The translations under genes and the position numbers were made by a program. A DNA stretch of 64,000 nucleotides from Reinekea blandensis MED297 (GTDB lineage Bacteria > Pseudomonadota > Gammaproteobacteria > Pseudomonadales > Natronospirillaceae): positions 16,770 through 80,769 of the forward strand of contig NZ_CH724150.1 of the NCBI RefSeq assembly GCF_000153185.1, given 5' to 3'. Below, in pieces: positions 1 to 9,175 of this stretch (position 1 is the stretch's first letter; every line of letters starts with the position of its first letter). The notes below the pieces were generated by a model that did not search any database, was not told where the DNA came from, and saw only the letters and a list, made by a program, of their open reading frames with translations.

Positions 1-1
1 G

Positions 2-1138
2 GTGCAGCTGAATCTTTATGGTGAAGATTTCCGGACGCTCAACCGTCTGGCTCAGGTGCTGATGTCGGAGATGTCTGATATTGACGGGTTGACGGACATT
101 GAGTCCAGCTATGAAGCCGCCACGCCGGTGATCGGGATCGAAGTGAACTCGGACGCTGCAAATGAACTTGGCGTCTCGATGATGCAGATTGCAGCCGCGG
201 TTCGGCCCATGGTCAGTGGCGAGAATGTTGCCGAATGGACCAGTGCTGATGGCGAAACCTTTAATGTCAATGTCCGGCTGGATGCTGACTCGCGGGCAAC
301 GGTCGAGCAGCTTCGACAGCTTCCGATCAGTCAGTCCGGCGTGACCGGCAGTGCGGCGACCGTGCGTCTTGATCAGGTCGCAGATATTGTTGAGTCATTC
401 GGGCCTTCCCAGATTGATCGGGTGGATCTCGATCGTCAGGTCAGTGTCTCGGCAAACCTGGACGGTGTCGGCTTAAGACCGGTGATGTCGCAACTGCAGA
501 CGGTCATTGATCAACTGGACCTGCCGGTTGGCTACCGGGTTCAGATGGGCGCGGACTCCGAACAGTTGGCGGAAACCGCTGCAGCAGCAGGTAATGCATT
601 GTTGCTGGCGGTGATTTTCATCTACCTGGTTCTGGCCTCCCAGTTTGGCAGTTTCCTGCAGCCGCTGGCGATCATGGTCGCACTACCCATGGCGGTCATC
701 GGTGTCATGCTCGGTCTGTTGGTTGGTGGCAGCACGTTGAACATGTATTCGATGATCGGATTTATCATGTTGATGGGCTTGGTGGTTAAGAACGCCATTT
801 TGTTGGTGGATAATGCCAATCAGCAGCAGAGAGAGCGGGGTATGCACCTGTTCGACGCTCTCGTCGTGGCCGGGCAGACCCGTTTCCGCCCGATTATCAT
901 GACAACATTGGCCATGATCTTCGGTATGTTACCGATGGCCCTTAACCTTCACGGTGGGTCCGGAGAAAACGCTCCGATGGCGCATGCTGTTATTGGCGGG
1001 TTGATCAGCTCCACGCTGTTGACGCTGATTGTGGTGCCGGTGGTGTTGACCTATGTCGACAGCTTCGGCAAGCGGGTTGGTCGGTTGTTCGCCAGTCAGT
1101 CAGCGAAAGCCCATCAGCCGGATCATGAAGCCATCTAG
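2..1138 (+). CDS. RND-family multidrug efflux permease, C-terminal part (5' truncated by window edge)
   Basis: This is the C-terminal 378 residues of a resistance-nodulation-division (AcrB/HAE1-like) inner-membrane proton antiporter, normally about 1,000-1,050 residues. Residues 1-190 match the second periplasmic porter/docking region. Several hydrophobic segments follow (about 197-217, 222-242, 250-270, 300-320, 328-350), with the family-typical stretch ILLVDNANQ after the middle helices and a short hydrophilic tail. The in-frame GTG at base 2 is only the first codon visible; the gene almost certainly begins upstream, probably next to a membrane-fusion protein gene. The terminator at 1164-1190 closes the unit. 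The substrate cannot be told from this part. Confidence 0.9.
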   Translation: MQLNLYGEDFRTLNRLAQVLMSEMSDIDGLTDIESSYEAATPVIGIEVNSDAANELGVSMMQIAAAVRPMVSGENVAEWTSADGETFNVNVRLDADSRATVEQLRQLPISQSGVTGSAATVRLDQVADIVESFGPSQIDRVDLDRQVSVSANLDGVGLRPVMSQLQTVIDQLDLPVGYRVQMGADSEQLAETAAAAGNALLLAVIFIYLVLASQFGSFLQPLAIMVALPMAVIGVMLGLLVGGSTLNMYSMIGFIMLMGLVVKNAILLVDNANQQQRERGMHLFDALVVAGQTRFRPIIMTTLAMIFGMLPMALNLHGGSGENAPMAHAVIGGLISSTLLTLIVVPVVLTYVDSFGKRVGRLFASQSAKAHQPDHEAI

Positions 1139-1163
1139 GTGATACCCGGTTGACTCAATGAAC

Positions 1164-1190
1164 AAGCCCCGGATAATGCCGGGGCTTTTT
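1164..1190 (+). terminator. Rho-independent terminator of the RND gene
   Basis: A 9-bp GC-rich stem (AAGCCCCGG at 1164-1172 with CCGGGGCTT at 1179-1187) and 6-nt loop run into a T tract. It lies 25 bases after the RND stop codon and separates that gene from the iscR promoter. Confidence 0.9.
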
Positions 1191-1224
1191 GCGTTTGGGG
1201 ACTGTGAATAAAAACCCTACACTC

Positions 1225-1267
1225 TGCTCAGGTATATAGTTGACTGTTTTGCTCAGGTATTTATAAT
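1225..1267 (+). promoter_or_regulatory. iscR operon promoter overlapped by an IscR type 1 binding site
   Basis: A -35 box TTGACT (1240-1245), 16-bp spacer and perfect -10 TATAAT (1262-1267) precede iscR. Bases 1236-1260 match the published 25-bp type 1 IscR consensus (ATASYYGACT..., remembered from E. coli work) at 23 of 25 positions by my hand alignment, and they cover the -35 box and most of the spacer. The right half-site TGCTCAGGTAT occurs twice exactly, at 1225-1235 and 1250-1260, 25 bp apart, suggesting a second, weaker upstream site. The expected logic is repression of the operon by [2Fe-2S]-IscR and derepression under Fe-S demand. Confidence 0.85.
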
Positions 1268-1303
1268 CGCCGTCAATTCACGGGAAACTCCGGGCATCTG
1301 GGT

Positions 1304-1795
1304 ATGAAACTGACCACAAAAGGGCGATACGCGGTCACTGCAATGCTGGATTTAGCATTGAATGAACAGAGTGGCCCCATCAATCTGGCGGATATATCGC
1401 ATCGTCAGGGAATTTCTCTGTCGTATCTGGAACAGCTGTTTTCCAAGCTGCGTAAGCAGGGGCTGGTGTCTTCAGTTCGGGGCCCGGGAGGCGGCTATCG
1501 TCTTGGCGATGAGCGATCAGCAATCAGCGTTGCGGCCGTGGTCGATGCGGTGTCTGAGTCGATGGATGCAACGAAATGCCAGGGTAAGTCGGGGTGTCAG
1601 GGGGGTGAGATTTGCCTGACTCATCATTTGTGGCAGGACCTCAGTGAACAGATCCATGATTTTCTCGAAGACATCAGTTTGCAGGATCTGGTTGATCGCA
1701 GTGAAATACGCTCGGTTAATGACCGTCAGAATCGACAACTGGCAGAAATGAACCAAGACCCGAATTTAACCATCGAAACCAAACAGGTTATCTGA
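1304..1795 (+). CDS. iscR: Fe-S cluster-sensing transcriptional regulator IscR
   Basis: Rrf2-family regulator of 163 residues, the usual length. An N-terminal winged helix-turn-helix (about 1-75, with GPGGGYRLG in the wing) is followed by the cluster-binding segment, with Cys92, Cys98 and Cys104 plus His107, the same ligand numbering as E. coli IscR. It should bind one [2Fe-2S] cluster and repress its own operon in that form through the site at 1236-1260. It is the first gene of the iscRS-suf operon, ending 7 bases before iscS. In the classical isc operon iscR precedes iscSUA-hscBA-fdx; here it heads a suf gene set instead. Confidence 0.97.
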   Translation: MKLTTKGRYAVTAMLDLALNEQSGPINLADISHRQGISLSYLEQLFSKLRKQGLVSSVRGPGGGYRLGDERSAISVAAVVDAVSESMDATKCQGKSGCQGGEICLTHHLWQDLSEQIHDFLEDISLQDLVDRSEIRSVNDRQNRQLAEMNQDPNLTIETKQVI

Positions 1796-1802
1796 ACCCG
1801 AT

Positions 1803-2969
1803 ATGCGTCCTATTTATCTGGATTATGCAGCGACAACACCGGTTGATCGGCAGGTCGCTAAAAAAATGGCTGACTACCTGACGGTGGATGGCGACTACGG
1901 AAACCCAGCGTCGCGGTCTCACATGCTCGGTTGGTTGGCTGAAGAGGCGGCTGAAGAAGCGCGTAATGATGTTGCTGATTTGATCGGGGCAGACAGCAGA
2001 GAAATCGTCTGGACCAGTGGTGCTACTGAATCGAATAATCTGGCCATTAAGGGCGTGGCTGAAAATTATGCCCCTGAGGATTGCCACATTATCACCGGCG
2101 CTACTGAACATAAGGCGGTCCTTGACCCGGTGGCTTACCTGAAAAGTAAAGGTTATTTGGTTACCATTTTGCAGCCGGGGCGTGATGGTCGTATCACCCG
2201 GGCACAAGTCGCCGATGCGATGACCGAGAAAACCCGTCTGGTCAGCTTAATGGCGGTTAATAACGAGACCGGCGTCTGTCATCCGGTCGCCGAGGTTGGT
2301 GCGTTGTGCGCGGAGCGGAATGTCTATTTTCATGTCGATGCCGCGCAGGCAATCGGCAAAATCCATGTGGATATCAATGATTGGCAGGCGACACTGGTGT
2401 CGTTGTCTGCCCATAAGTTTTATGGGCCAAAAGGTGTTGGCGCGCTCTATGTACGTCGACGCAGTCCGCTGCAGCTTAAAGCGCAGATTCACGGTGGAGG
2501 CCACGAACGGGGCATGCGCTCCGGTACATTAGCCGCCCACCAGTTAGTTGGTATGGGCGAAGCGGCTCGATTGGTTGGTCAGAACTTTGACGAAGAAACG
2601 ACACGTATTGGCAGATTGCGTGATCATCTCTGGCTGGGTTTAGAGCGTATTGGCGAAGTCAGCCTGAATGGCGATCCGACACATCGCTCCCCCAGTCATC
2701 TGAATGTTTGTTTTCATCATGTTGACGGAGAAGCCTTGATGATGGCTGTCCGTAACCTGGCCATTTCCAGTGGTTCAGCCTGCACTTCGGCCACGGTTGA
2801 ACCCTCTTTTGTACTGAAGTCTATGGGGCTCAGTGATCAGGATGCACACAGTTCATTGCGTATCAGTCTGGGTCGATATACCACAGAAGACGATATTGAA
2901 CGCGCAATCAGTAGTTTTACAGAGGCTGTGACCGGTTTGCGAAGCGCACCGGAACAGCAACGGGGTTAA
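1803..2969 (+). CDS. iscS: Cysteine desulfurase IscS-type (short C-terminus)
   Basis: PLP-dependent class V aminotransferase-fold enzyme that takes sulfur from cysteine as a persulfide for Fe-S clusters and probably tRNA thiolation. PLP lysine is Lys205 ([10 protein letters not shown]) and the persulfide cysteine is Cys327 (SSGSACTSA), one off from K206 and C328 of E. coli IscS, so this is the IscS (group I) type. At 388 residues it is about 16 shorter than E. coli IscS and ends ...PEQQRG, lacking the extended C-terminal tail that docks IscU. No iscU follows. It lies 7 bases after iscR and 4 before sufB, so it is co-transcribed and may supply SufB or general sulfur trafficking. Confidence 0.93.
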   Translation: MRPIYLDYAATTPVDRQVAKKMADYLTVDGDYGNPASRSHMLGWLAEEAAEEARNDVADLIGADSREIVWTSGATESNNLAIKGVAENYAPEDCHIITGATEHKAVLDPVAYLKSKGYLVTILQPGRDGRITRAQVADAMTEKTRLVSLMAVNNETGVCHPVAEVGALCAERNVYFHVDAAQAIGKIHVDINDWQATLVSLSAHKFYGPKGVGALYVRRRSPLQLKAQIHGGGHERGMRSGTLAAHQLVGMGEAARLVGQNFDEETTRIGRLRDHLWLGLERIGEVSLNGDPTHRSPSHLNVCFHHVDGEALMMAVRNLAISSGSACTSATVEPSFVLKSMGLSDQDAHSSLRISLGRYTTEDDIERAISSFTEAVTGLRSAPEQQRG

Positions 2970-2973
2970 ACCA

Positions 2974-4413
2974 ATGAGTGAAGAAGTCAAACAGTACATT
3001 AAGTCGGAGTACGAAGCCGGCTTTACCACGAATGTGGAATCAGCCACCATCCCACCGGGCTTGAATGAAGACGTTATCCGTCTCATCTCTGCCAAAAAAC
3101 AGGAGCCGGAATGGCTGCTGGAATGGCGTCTCAAAGCCTATCGCGCGTGGGAGCAGATGGAAGAACCTGATTGGGCTCACGTGACTTATCCAAAGCCGGA
3201 TTTTCAGGCGCTGTCCTATTACTCCTCGCCAAAAAGCATGGAGGAGAATCGTCCCAAGTCGCTTGATGAGGTGGACCCTGAGTTGTTGGCGACTTATGAA
3301 AAACTCGGTATTCCGGTGCATGAACAGGAAGTGCTCGCCGGTGTGGCCGTCGACATGGTTTTTGACTCTGTATCGGTTGGCACCACCTTTCGCCAAAAGC
3401 TGAAAGACGCCGGCGTTATTTTCTGCCCGATCTCCGAAGCGGTTCACGAATACCCGGAGCTGGTTAAGAAGTATCTGGGTTCCGTAGTCCCTCAGCGCGA
3501 TAATTATTATGCGGCCTTAAACTCTGCTGTGTTCTCGGATGGTTCCTTTGTTTACATTCCGAAAGGCGTTCGTTGTCCTATGGAGTTGTCGACTTATTTT
3601 CGGATTAACGAGGCGAAAACCGGGCAGTTCGAACGCACTCTGATCATCGCTGATGAAAGCAGTCACGTCAGCTATCTGGAAGGCTGTACAGCGCCAATGC
3701 GTGATGAAAACCAGTTGCATGCGGCGGTCGTCGAACTGGTGGCTTTGGACGACGCTGAAATTAAATATTCCACTGTTCAGAACTGGTATCCGGGCGATGC
3801 TGAAGGCAAAGGCGGTATCTATAATTTTGTGACCAAGCGTGGCATTGCGCACACCCGGTCAAAAATCAGTTGGACTCAGGTCGAAACCGGATCTGCGGTA
3901 ACCTGGAAGTATCCGTCTTGCATTTTAAAAGGGGACGACAGCATTGGTGAATTTTACTCGGTCGCATTGACCAGTAATCACCAGCAAGCTGATACCGGCA
4001 CAAAGATGATTCATCTGGGGAAGAATACGCGCTCAACCATCATCTCCAAAGGGATCAGTGCCATGAAAAGCGAAAACACCTATCGCGGACTGGTCAGGAT
4101 GAACCCGGGTGCTTCCGGCGCGCGCAACTTCACCCAATGCGACTCATTGCTGATCGGAGATCAGAGTGGTGCTCATACCTTCCCATATATCGAAAGCAAA
4201 AACCCGAGTGCCGTTGTTGAGCATGAAGCCACGACCTCAAAAGTCAGTGATGATCAGATGTTTCTCTGTCAGCAGCGGGGGATTGACCCGGAAAAGGCAG
4301 TTTCAATGATTGTGAACGGTTTCTGCAAAGAGGTGTTTAAAGAGCTGCCAATGGAGTTTGCAGTCGAAGCCGGGAAGCTGCTTGAGGTTTCCTTAGAGGG
4401 TGCGGTCGGCTGA
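2974..4413 (+). CDS. sufB: Fe-S cluster assembly scaffold SufB
   Basis: SufB of 479 residues (E. coli 495), a beta-helical scaffold subunit of SufBC2D on which clusters are built in the cytoplasm. The family hallmark [12 protein letters not shown] is present with Cys389 in the position of E. coli Cys405, the proposed persulfide acceptor, and [20 protein letters not shown] follows as expected. The gene starts 4 bases after iscS and is followed by sufC after 55 bases. Confidence 0.97.
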   Translation: MSEEVKQYIKSEYEAGFTTNVESATIPPGLNEDVIRLISAKKQEPEWLLEWRLKAYRAWEQMEEPDWAHVTYPKPDFQALSYYSSPKSMEENRPKSLDEVDPELLATYEKLGIPVHEQEVLAGVAVDMVFDSVSVGTTFRQKLKDAGVIFCPISEAVHEYPELVKKYLGSVVPQRDNYYAALNSAVFSDGSFVYIPKGVRCPMELSTYFRINEAKTGQFERTLIIADESSHVSYLEGCTAPMRDENQLHAAVVELVALDDAEIKYSTVQNWYPGDAEGKGGIYNFVTKRGIAHTRSKISWTQVETGSAVTWKYPSCILKGDDSIGEFYSVALTSNHQQADTGTKMIHLGKNTRSTIISKGISAMKSENTYRGLVRMNPGASGARNFTQCDSLLIGDQSGAHTFPYIESKNPSAVVEHEATTSKVSDDQMFLCQQRGIDPEKAVSMIVNGFCKEVFKELPMEFAVEAGKLLEVSLEGAVG

Positions 4414-4468
4414 TATCAGGTCGCACCGGTTAAACGAATCAGGAATTGAACAAAAGGTTCATCTGCAC

Positions 4469-5218
4469 ATGCTAAGCATTAAAGATTTACACGCTAACGT
4501 CGAGGAAAAAAGCATCCTCAAAGGCTTATCGCTTGATATTAAGCCAGGCGAGGTACACGCCATTATGGGTCCTAACGGAGCTGGTAAAAGTACGTTGGGT
4601 AATGTGCTGGCTGGCCGAGAGGGCTACAGCGTCACCGGCGGAAGCGTTCAGTTTAATAATGAGGCGCTGCTTGATCTGGATGCGGAAGAGCGCGCTCGCA
4701 AAGGGTTGTTTCTGGCATTCCAGTACCCGGTGGAAATTCCCGGTGTGTCGAACATGGAGTTTTTGAAGGCTTCTGTTGATGCGGTGCGTGAGGCGAACGG
4801 GCAAGAGCCATACAGCTCGGTCGATTTTATTAAGCTGGCGCGGGAAAAGTGTAAAGCCGTGAACTTGCCTGCAGACTTCTTGAAGCGCGGTGTTAATGAA
4901 GGTTTTTCCGGCGGTGAAAAGAAGCGCAACGAGTTGCTGCAAATGATGCTGTTGGAACCGACGTTGTGCATTTTAGATGAAACGGACTCCGGTTTGGATA
5001 TTGACGCCCTTCAGGTCGTTGCCGATGGCGTGAATGCGTTACGCAGTCCAGAGCGTTCGTTCATCGTTGTCACCCATTATCAGCGCTTGCTCGATTACAT
5101 TGTGCCGGATTACGTGCACGTCCTTGCTGATGGCAAAATTGTGAAGTCTGGTGGCAAAGAGTTAGCACTGGAACTGGAAAAGGACGGTTATCGCTGGATA
5201 GCCGGGGAGAGTGCTTAA
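4469..5218 (+). CDS. sufC: Fe-S cluster assembly ATPase SufC
   Basis: ABC-type ATPase of the SufBC2D scaffold. With the ATG at 4469 it is 249 residues, matching the family. An upstream in-frame start at 4400 would overlap sufB and add 23 unrelated residues, so I reject it. Walker A GPNGAGKST (34-42), signature FSGGEKKR (146-153), Walker B LCILDET (166-172) and the switch His203 are all intact, so it should hydrolyse ATP. It abuts sufD: the sufC TAA ends at 5218 and the sufD GTG begins at 5219. Confidence 0.97.
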   Translation: MLSIKDLHANVEEKSILKGLSLDIKPGEVHAIMGPNGAGKSTLGNVLAGREGYSVTGGSVQFNNEALLDLDAEERARKGLFLAFQYPVEIPGVSNMEFLKASVDAVREANGQEPYSSVDFIKLAREKCKAVNLPADFLKRGVNEGFSGGEKKRNELLQMMLLEPTLCILDETDSGLDIDALQVVADGVNALRSPERSFIVVTHYQRLLDYIVPDYVHVLADGKIVKSGGKELALELEKDGYRWIAGESA

Positions 5219-6508
5219 GTGTCTGATGCAATGAACATTGCTAAGGCTGTCTCGAAACAGGAAGCCTGGTCTCGCCCGCAATGGTTGCAACAATGGCAGC
5301 AGGCTGGCTTGGATCGGTTTCGTGAGACGCCCTGGCCGACTCGGAAAACTGAGCACTGGAAATATACGCCGCTGAAGTCGTTGACGGGTATAGATTGGTC
5401 GTTGCCTGAGCCGAAAACGAGCGTGGCTGATGGCATCCGGTTTGACGACTGGAATGCTATCCGGCTCAACATCGTTAATGGCGAACTGCAAAACCCAGGC
5501 GACCTGCCAACAGGGGTATCGTTAGTTCGTCTGAGTGAATGTAACCAGGAGCAGGCCGAGCGTTTTCTGGCTGCATTGGAAGCCTCACGGAACGACTTTT
5601 TGTTTGATACCGCTAATCAGGCGTTCATACAAGATGCGTATTGGCTGAACGTCGACCCTAATACCCAAGTACAACAAGCGTTGCACCTGAACTATGTCAC
5701 CGACGGCGACGATGTTTTAAGCAGTAGTCAGATCTGGATTAATCTTGGCGTGGGCGCACAAGTTACCGTCGTTGAAACGTTCAGCGCTGGTGAGCAAGGG
5801 CGTTGCCTGGTTAATGCAAACACGGCGATCACGCTGGCGGATAACGCTCGGATGACGCATTACCATCTGATGCTGGAAGAAGGCGATGCGCACCATATAG
5901 GCCGGGTAACCGCTGAGTTACAACGAAGCGCCTATCTAGACTCATTCCATGTGGGTATCGGTGGGGTGTTAAAGCGAAAAGACATTCGGGTGCGTCATTG
6001 TGGTGAAGGGGCGGAGCTTCGGTTGAACGGCGTCTATCTGCCCAAAGGCGCTGAAATTATCGATTATCACACCTGCATTGAACATGAAGTGCCTCATTGC
6101 ACCTCCGAAGAGATTTTCCGGGGCATTATCAGTGATTCGGCCAAGGCCGTGTTTAACGGTCGCATTCATATTCACAAAGATGCGCAGAAGTCTTTGGCGG
6201 AGATGAATAACCGAAACCTGCTATTGAGTGACCAGGCTGAAATCGACACTAAGCCGGAACTGGAAATTTATGCCGATGATGTGAAGTGCGCGCACGGTGC
6301 GACTATCGCGCGATTGGACGATACACAGCTGTTTTATTTTCAGGCACGCGGCATCAGCCGGGCGGAAGCTGAGGTGATGCTGAGCTTCGGATTTATCAAT
6401 GAGTTGCTCGACAGTCTGCAGGATGAAGCCGTACAAAATCTGTTGCGTCCTCTGTTGGCGACGCTGTTTGCGCATCAGCGATCTGAACTGACGAGACACC
6501 TGCTATGA
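5219..6508 (+). CDS. sufD: Fe-S cluster assembly protein SufD
   Basis: SufD of 429 residues, the SufB paralogue that pairs with SufB and SufC and is needed for iron entry. The C-terminal core motif VKCAHGAT is intact (Cys357, His359, corresponding to the functional His360 of E. coli). I take the GTG at 5219, directly after the sufC stop, because GGGGAGAG (5202-5209) is well spaced from it; an ATG four codons in (5231) is the alternative. The stop codon overlaps the sufS start by 4 bases (ATGA), indicating translational coupling. Confidence 0.95.
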   Translation: MSDAMNIAKAVSKQEAWSRPQWLQQWQQAGLDRFRETPWPTRKTEHWKYTPLKSLTGIDWSLPEPKTSVADGIRFDDWNAIRLNIVNGELQNPGDLPTGVSLVRLSECNQEQAERFLAALEASRNDFLFDTANQAFIQDAYWLNVDPNTQVQQALHLNYVTDGDDVLSSSQIWINLGVGAQVTVVETFSAGEQGRCLVNANTAITLADNARMTHYHLMLEEGDAHHIGRVTAELQRSAYLDSFHVGIGGVLKRKDIRVRHCGEGAELRLNGVYLPKGAEIIDYHTCIEHEVPHCTSEEIFRGIISDSAKAVFNGRIHIHKDAQKSLAEMNNRNLLLSDQAEIDTKPELEIYADDVKCAHGATIARLDDTQLFYFQARGISRAEAEVMLSFGFINELLDSLQDEAVQNLLRPLLATLFAHQRSELTRHLL

Positions 6509-7725
6509 CGTTGGACATTCAAAAAATCCGTCAGGATTTTCCGATTTTGCATCAGCAGGTAAATGACAAGCCGTTGGTGTATTTGGACAATGGAGCAACT
6601 ACTCAGAAGCCTGAGATGGTTATTAATGCCATTGCGGACTATTACCGCCATGACAACTCAAATGTTCATCGTGGCGCGCATACGCTCAGTGATCGCGCGA
6701 CCGGTCAGTTTGAACAGGCTCGGGAAACGGTGCGTGAGTTTATCAACGCCTCGTTGACTGAGGAAATCATCTGGACCAAAGGTACAACCGAAGGCGTCAA
6801 TCTGGTCGCCTTTAGCTGGGGGTTGGAAAACCTGTCGGCTGGTGACCGGGTTCTGGTCAGTCACATGGAGCATCATGCGAATATCGTTCCGTGGCAGATG
6901 GTGTGCCAACGCACCGGTGCCGAGCTGGTTCCGGTACCTGTGACTGAACTGGGTGACGTCGACATGACCGCGTTTGATGCGTTGTTGGACGAGCGGGTAA
7001 AGTTTGTCAGCATGGCGCATGTGTCGAATGCGCTGGGAACCGTTAACCCGATTGAAGAGGTGATTCGTAAGGCTCATTCCGTCGGGGCTCGAGTCCTCAT
7101 TGATGGCGCTCAAGCCGTGGCGCATTGGGCGGTAGACGTGCAGGCGCTTGATTGCGATTTTTATGTGTTTTCCGGTCATAAGCTCTATGGGCCAACGGGG
7201 ATCGGTGTGCTCTATGGTCGCCAATCCCTACTGCAGGGCATGACGCCATTCATGGGTGGAGGTGAAATGATCGAAACCGTGGCGTTCGAAAAAACAACTT
7301 ACAATCGGTTGCCCTATAAATTTGAACCCGGCACCCCCAATATTGCCGGTGTGATTGGTTTGGCGGCGGCCATCCGGTACCTGTCGCAATTTGAACGTGC
7401 TGACATTCAAGCCCATGAAGAATCGGTATTGGCATATGCGGTTGAGCGCGCAAAAGCGGTTGAAGGATTGCGACTTATCGGGCAATCCGACCACCGTGCC
7501 GGTGTGATCAGTTTCGTCCTCGAAGGCACACACCCGAACGATGTCGGCACGTTGCTTGACCAGCAGGGTGTCGCCGTTCGGACTGGAAATCATTGTGCAA
7601 TGCCGATTATGGATCGCTATGGTGTTCCCGGGACGGTTCGAGCCAGCTTTGCACTGTACAACACGAAAGAGGATGTGGACGCTCTGTTCACGGCTCTGGA
7701 AAAAGTTAAGATGTTTCTGTACTGA
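6505..7725 (+). CDS. sufS: Cysteine desulfurase SufS
   Basis: Group II cysteine desulfurase of 406 residues. PLP lysine Lys226 (SGHKLYGPTG) and active Cys364 (RTGNHCAMP) fall exactly at the E. coli SufS numbering. It passes persulfide sulfur to SufE, which is encoded at the end of this operon, and then to SufB. It is the second desulfurase in the operon; the IscS-type enzyme is the second gene. Overlaps sufD by 4 bases. Confidence 0.97.
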   Translation: MTLDIQKIRQDFPILHQQVNDKPLVYLDNGATTQKPEMVINAIADYYRHDNSNVHRGAHTLSDRATGQFEQARETVREFINASLTEEIIWTKGTTEGVNLVAFSWGLENLSAGDRVLVSHMEHHANIVPWQMVCQRTGAELVPVPVTELGDVDMTAFDALLDERVKFVSMAHVSNALGTVNPIEEVIRKAHSVGARVLIDGAQAVAHWAVDVQALDCDFYVFSGHKLYGPTGIGVLYGRQSLLQGMTPFMGGGEMIETVAFEKTTYNRLPYKFEPGTPNIAGVIGLAAAIRYLSQFERADIQAHEESVLAYAVERAKAVEGLRLIGQSDHRAGVISFVLEGTHPNDVGTLLDQQGVAVRTGNHCAMPIMDRYGVPGTVRASFALYNTKEDVDALFTALEKVKMFLY

Positions 7726-7761
7726 TCAGCAGAACATCAGGTAAACGTCTGAGGTGACACT

Positions 7762-8136
7762 ATGACTGTGAACTCGTTTGATCCGCAAAGCGCATTGAGT
7801 GATCTTAACGTAACGATGACGGATGCTGCGGTTCGCCATTTTCAAAAACAGCTGCAAACCGCCGGCCTTTCATCCGTGCGCCTTTTTTTGGAAGAAAGCG
7901 GCTGTTCCGGATACATGTATCGGGTCGAACTCGTGGACGAAGCTTCACCAGGCGATGTCACGGTCCCGGTTCGTGATGACCTGACGTTGTTTGTGGCCGA
8001 TGATGCACGGGCGATTATTCAGGGTACTGAGATCGACTTTAAAAAAGATGGGTTGAATGAGCTGATTAAGTTTAACAATCCGAATGTAACTGCTGAGTGT
8101 GGTTGTGGCGAAAGTTTCGTAGTGGAGAACGATTGA
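7762..8136 (+). CDS. sufA: A-type Fe-S carrier protein SufA/IscA-like
   Basis: HesB/IscA-fold protein of 124 residues with the three invariant cysteines: Cys48 (ESGCSGYMY) and Cys113/Cys115 (AECGCGESF). A-type proteins hold a [2Fe-2S] or [4Fe-4S] cluster and deliver it to apo-enzymes. Position inside a suf operon favours the name SufA over IscA or ErpA, which motif content alone would not separate. A 36-base gap separates it from sufS; its TGA overlaps the ATG of sufT by one base. Confidence 0.9.
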   Translation: MTVNSFDPQSALSDLNVTMTDAAVRHFQKQLQTAGLSSVRLFLEESGCSGYMYRVELVDEASPGDVTVPVRDDLTLFVADDARAIIQGTEIDFKKDGLNELIKFNNPNVTAECGCGESFVVEND

Positions 8137-8663
8137 TGGAGCGACGCGTCGTCGTGACAACCCGTGATGTGGAAGCGCGGCTAGTCCCTGTGGGTACGCC
8201 AATGTCGATTCCGGCAGACACCTTTGTCACCTTAACCCAGTCATTAGGCGGTAACTATACCGTCGTTTACCAAGGAAATATGGCCAGAATCGATGGCACC
8301 GATGCCGATGCGCTGGGTATGGAACCATTGCAGCTCTCGTTTGACGAGCCGGATGGCGACGCTGTTCTTGAACATCAGGTTTGGCAGGCGCTGGACACCA
8401 TTTTCGACCCGGAAATTCCCGTCAGTATCGTAGCGCTTGGATTGGTATATGACGTATCCATTTCCGGCTCGGTTGTATCAATTAAGATGACGTTAACGGC
8501 CCCTGGATGCGGTATGGGGCCGGTGCTGGTTGACGATGTTCGTTATCGCGTTGCCATGGTGCCAAACGTTACCGACGTGCACGTTGAGCTGGTCTTTGAC
8601 CCTCCCTGGACTCGGGATAAAATGTCCGAAGAGGCCCAATTGGAAACCGGGCTGTTTTTTTAA
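8136..8663 (+). CDS. sufT: SUF-associated MIP18-family protein SufT
   Basis: A 175-residue protein with an N-terminal SufT-specific region (about 1-75) and a DUF59/MIP18 domain (about 78-160) containing DPEIPVSIVALGLVYDV and MTLTAPGCGMGPVL (Cys125). SufT helps mature Fe-S proteins, especially under high demand. I chose the ATG at 8136, which shares its A with the sufA stop (TGATG); the longer open frame from 8097 lies inside sufA and starts with unrelated residues. sufE follows after 46 bases. Confidence 0.9.
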   Translation: MERRVVVTTRDVEARLVPVGTPMSIPADTFVTLTQSLGGNYTVVYQGNMARIDGTDADALGMEPLQLSFDEPDGDAVLEHQVWQALDTIFDPEIPVSIVALGLVYDVSISGSVVSIKMTLTAPGCGMGPVLVDDVRYRVAMVPNVTDVHVELVFDPPWTRDKMSEEAQLETGLFF

Positions 8664-8709
8664 TTGCTTACCCGGGCCGGGGGATCGGTTCGGTTTTCTG
8701 AGGTTACCT

Positions 8710-9138
8710 ATGAGTCAGACGTTCGGAGTAGACTTAACCACAGACGATATCCTGGAAACATTGTCTTTTTTTGATTCCTGGGAAGATCGCTATAAATACA
8801 TCATCGATCTGGGTAAAGAGTTGCCGGCGATGGATGCCGCCCTGAAGACCGATGATCGACTGGTCAGAGGCTGTCAGAGTCAGGTCTGGTTGGCATCAGA
8901 ACCGTCCGATGGTCGGCTTTATTTTCAGGTAGACTCGGATGCGCATATTGTTAAAGGGCTGCTTGCTGTCGTCATGGCCGCTTTTAATGGTAAGCTGCCT
9001 CAGGACATTTTGGACTTCGACGTTGACGCTTACTTCTCTCAACTCGATCTGATTCGACATTTAAGTCCAACTCGTGGCAACGGTTTGCGTGCCATGGTTC
9101 AGACCATTCGGGATACGGCGGCGCAGTCTCAATCCTGA
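8710..9138 (+). CDS. sufE: Sulfur acceptor protein SufE
   Basis: SufE of 142 residues: accepts persulfide sulfur from SufS and activates it. The acceptor cysteine is Cys55 in VRGCQSQVWL (E. coli Cys51). The ATG at 8710 has GAGG 6 bases upstream (8700-8703); a longer open frame from 8530 overlaps sufT and is spurious. It is the last recognisable Fe-S gene of the operon. The next gene begins 37 bases later without a visible terminator, so some read-through is likely. Confidence 0.95.
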   Translation: MSQTFGVDLTTDDILETLSFFDSWEDRYKYIIDLGKELPAMDAALKTDDRLVRGCQSQVWLASEPSDGRLYFQVDSDAHIVKGLLAVVMAAFNGKLPQDILDFDVDAYFSQLDLIRHLSPTRGNGLRAMVQTIRDTAAQSQS

Positions 9139-9175
9139 GCAGAAGCCCATTGCGAAGGGGGAGCAGGGTTCAACG

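Noticed and set aside
6658..7224. 188-codon open frame antisense to sufS
   Set aside because: Entirely inside sufS, with composition expected of a reverse-strand shadow.
8097..8135. Upstream extension of sufT into sufA
   Set aside because: Adds 13 residues overlapping sufA in another frame; the TGATG junction at 8136 gives the family N-terminus.
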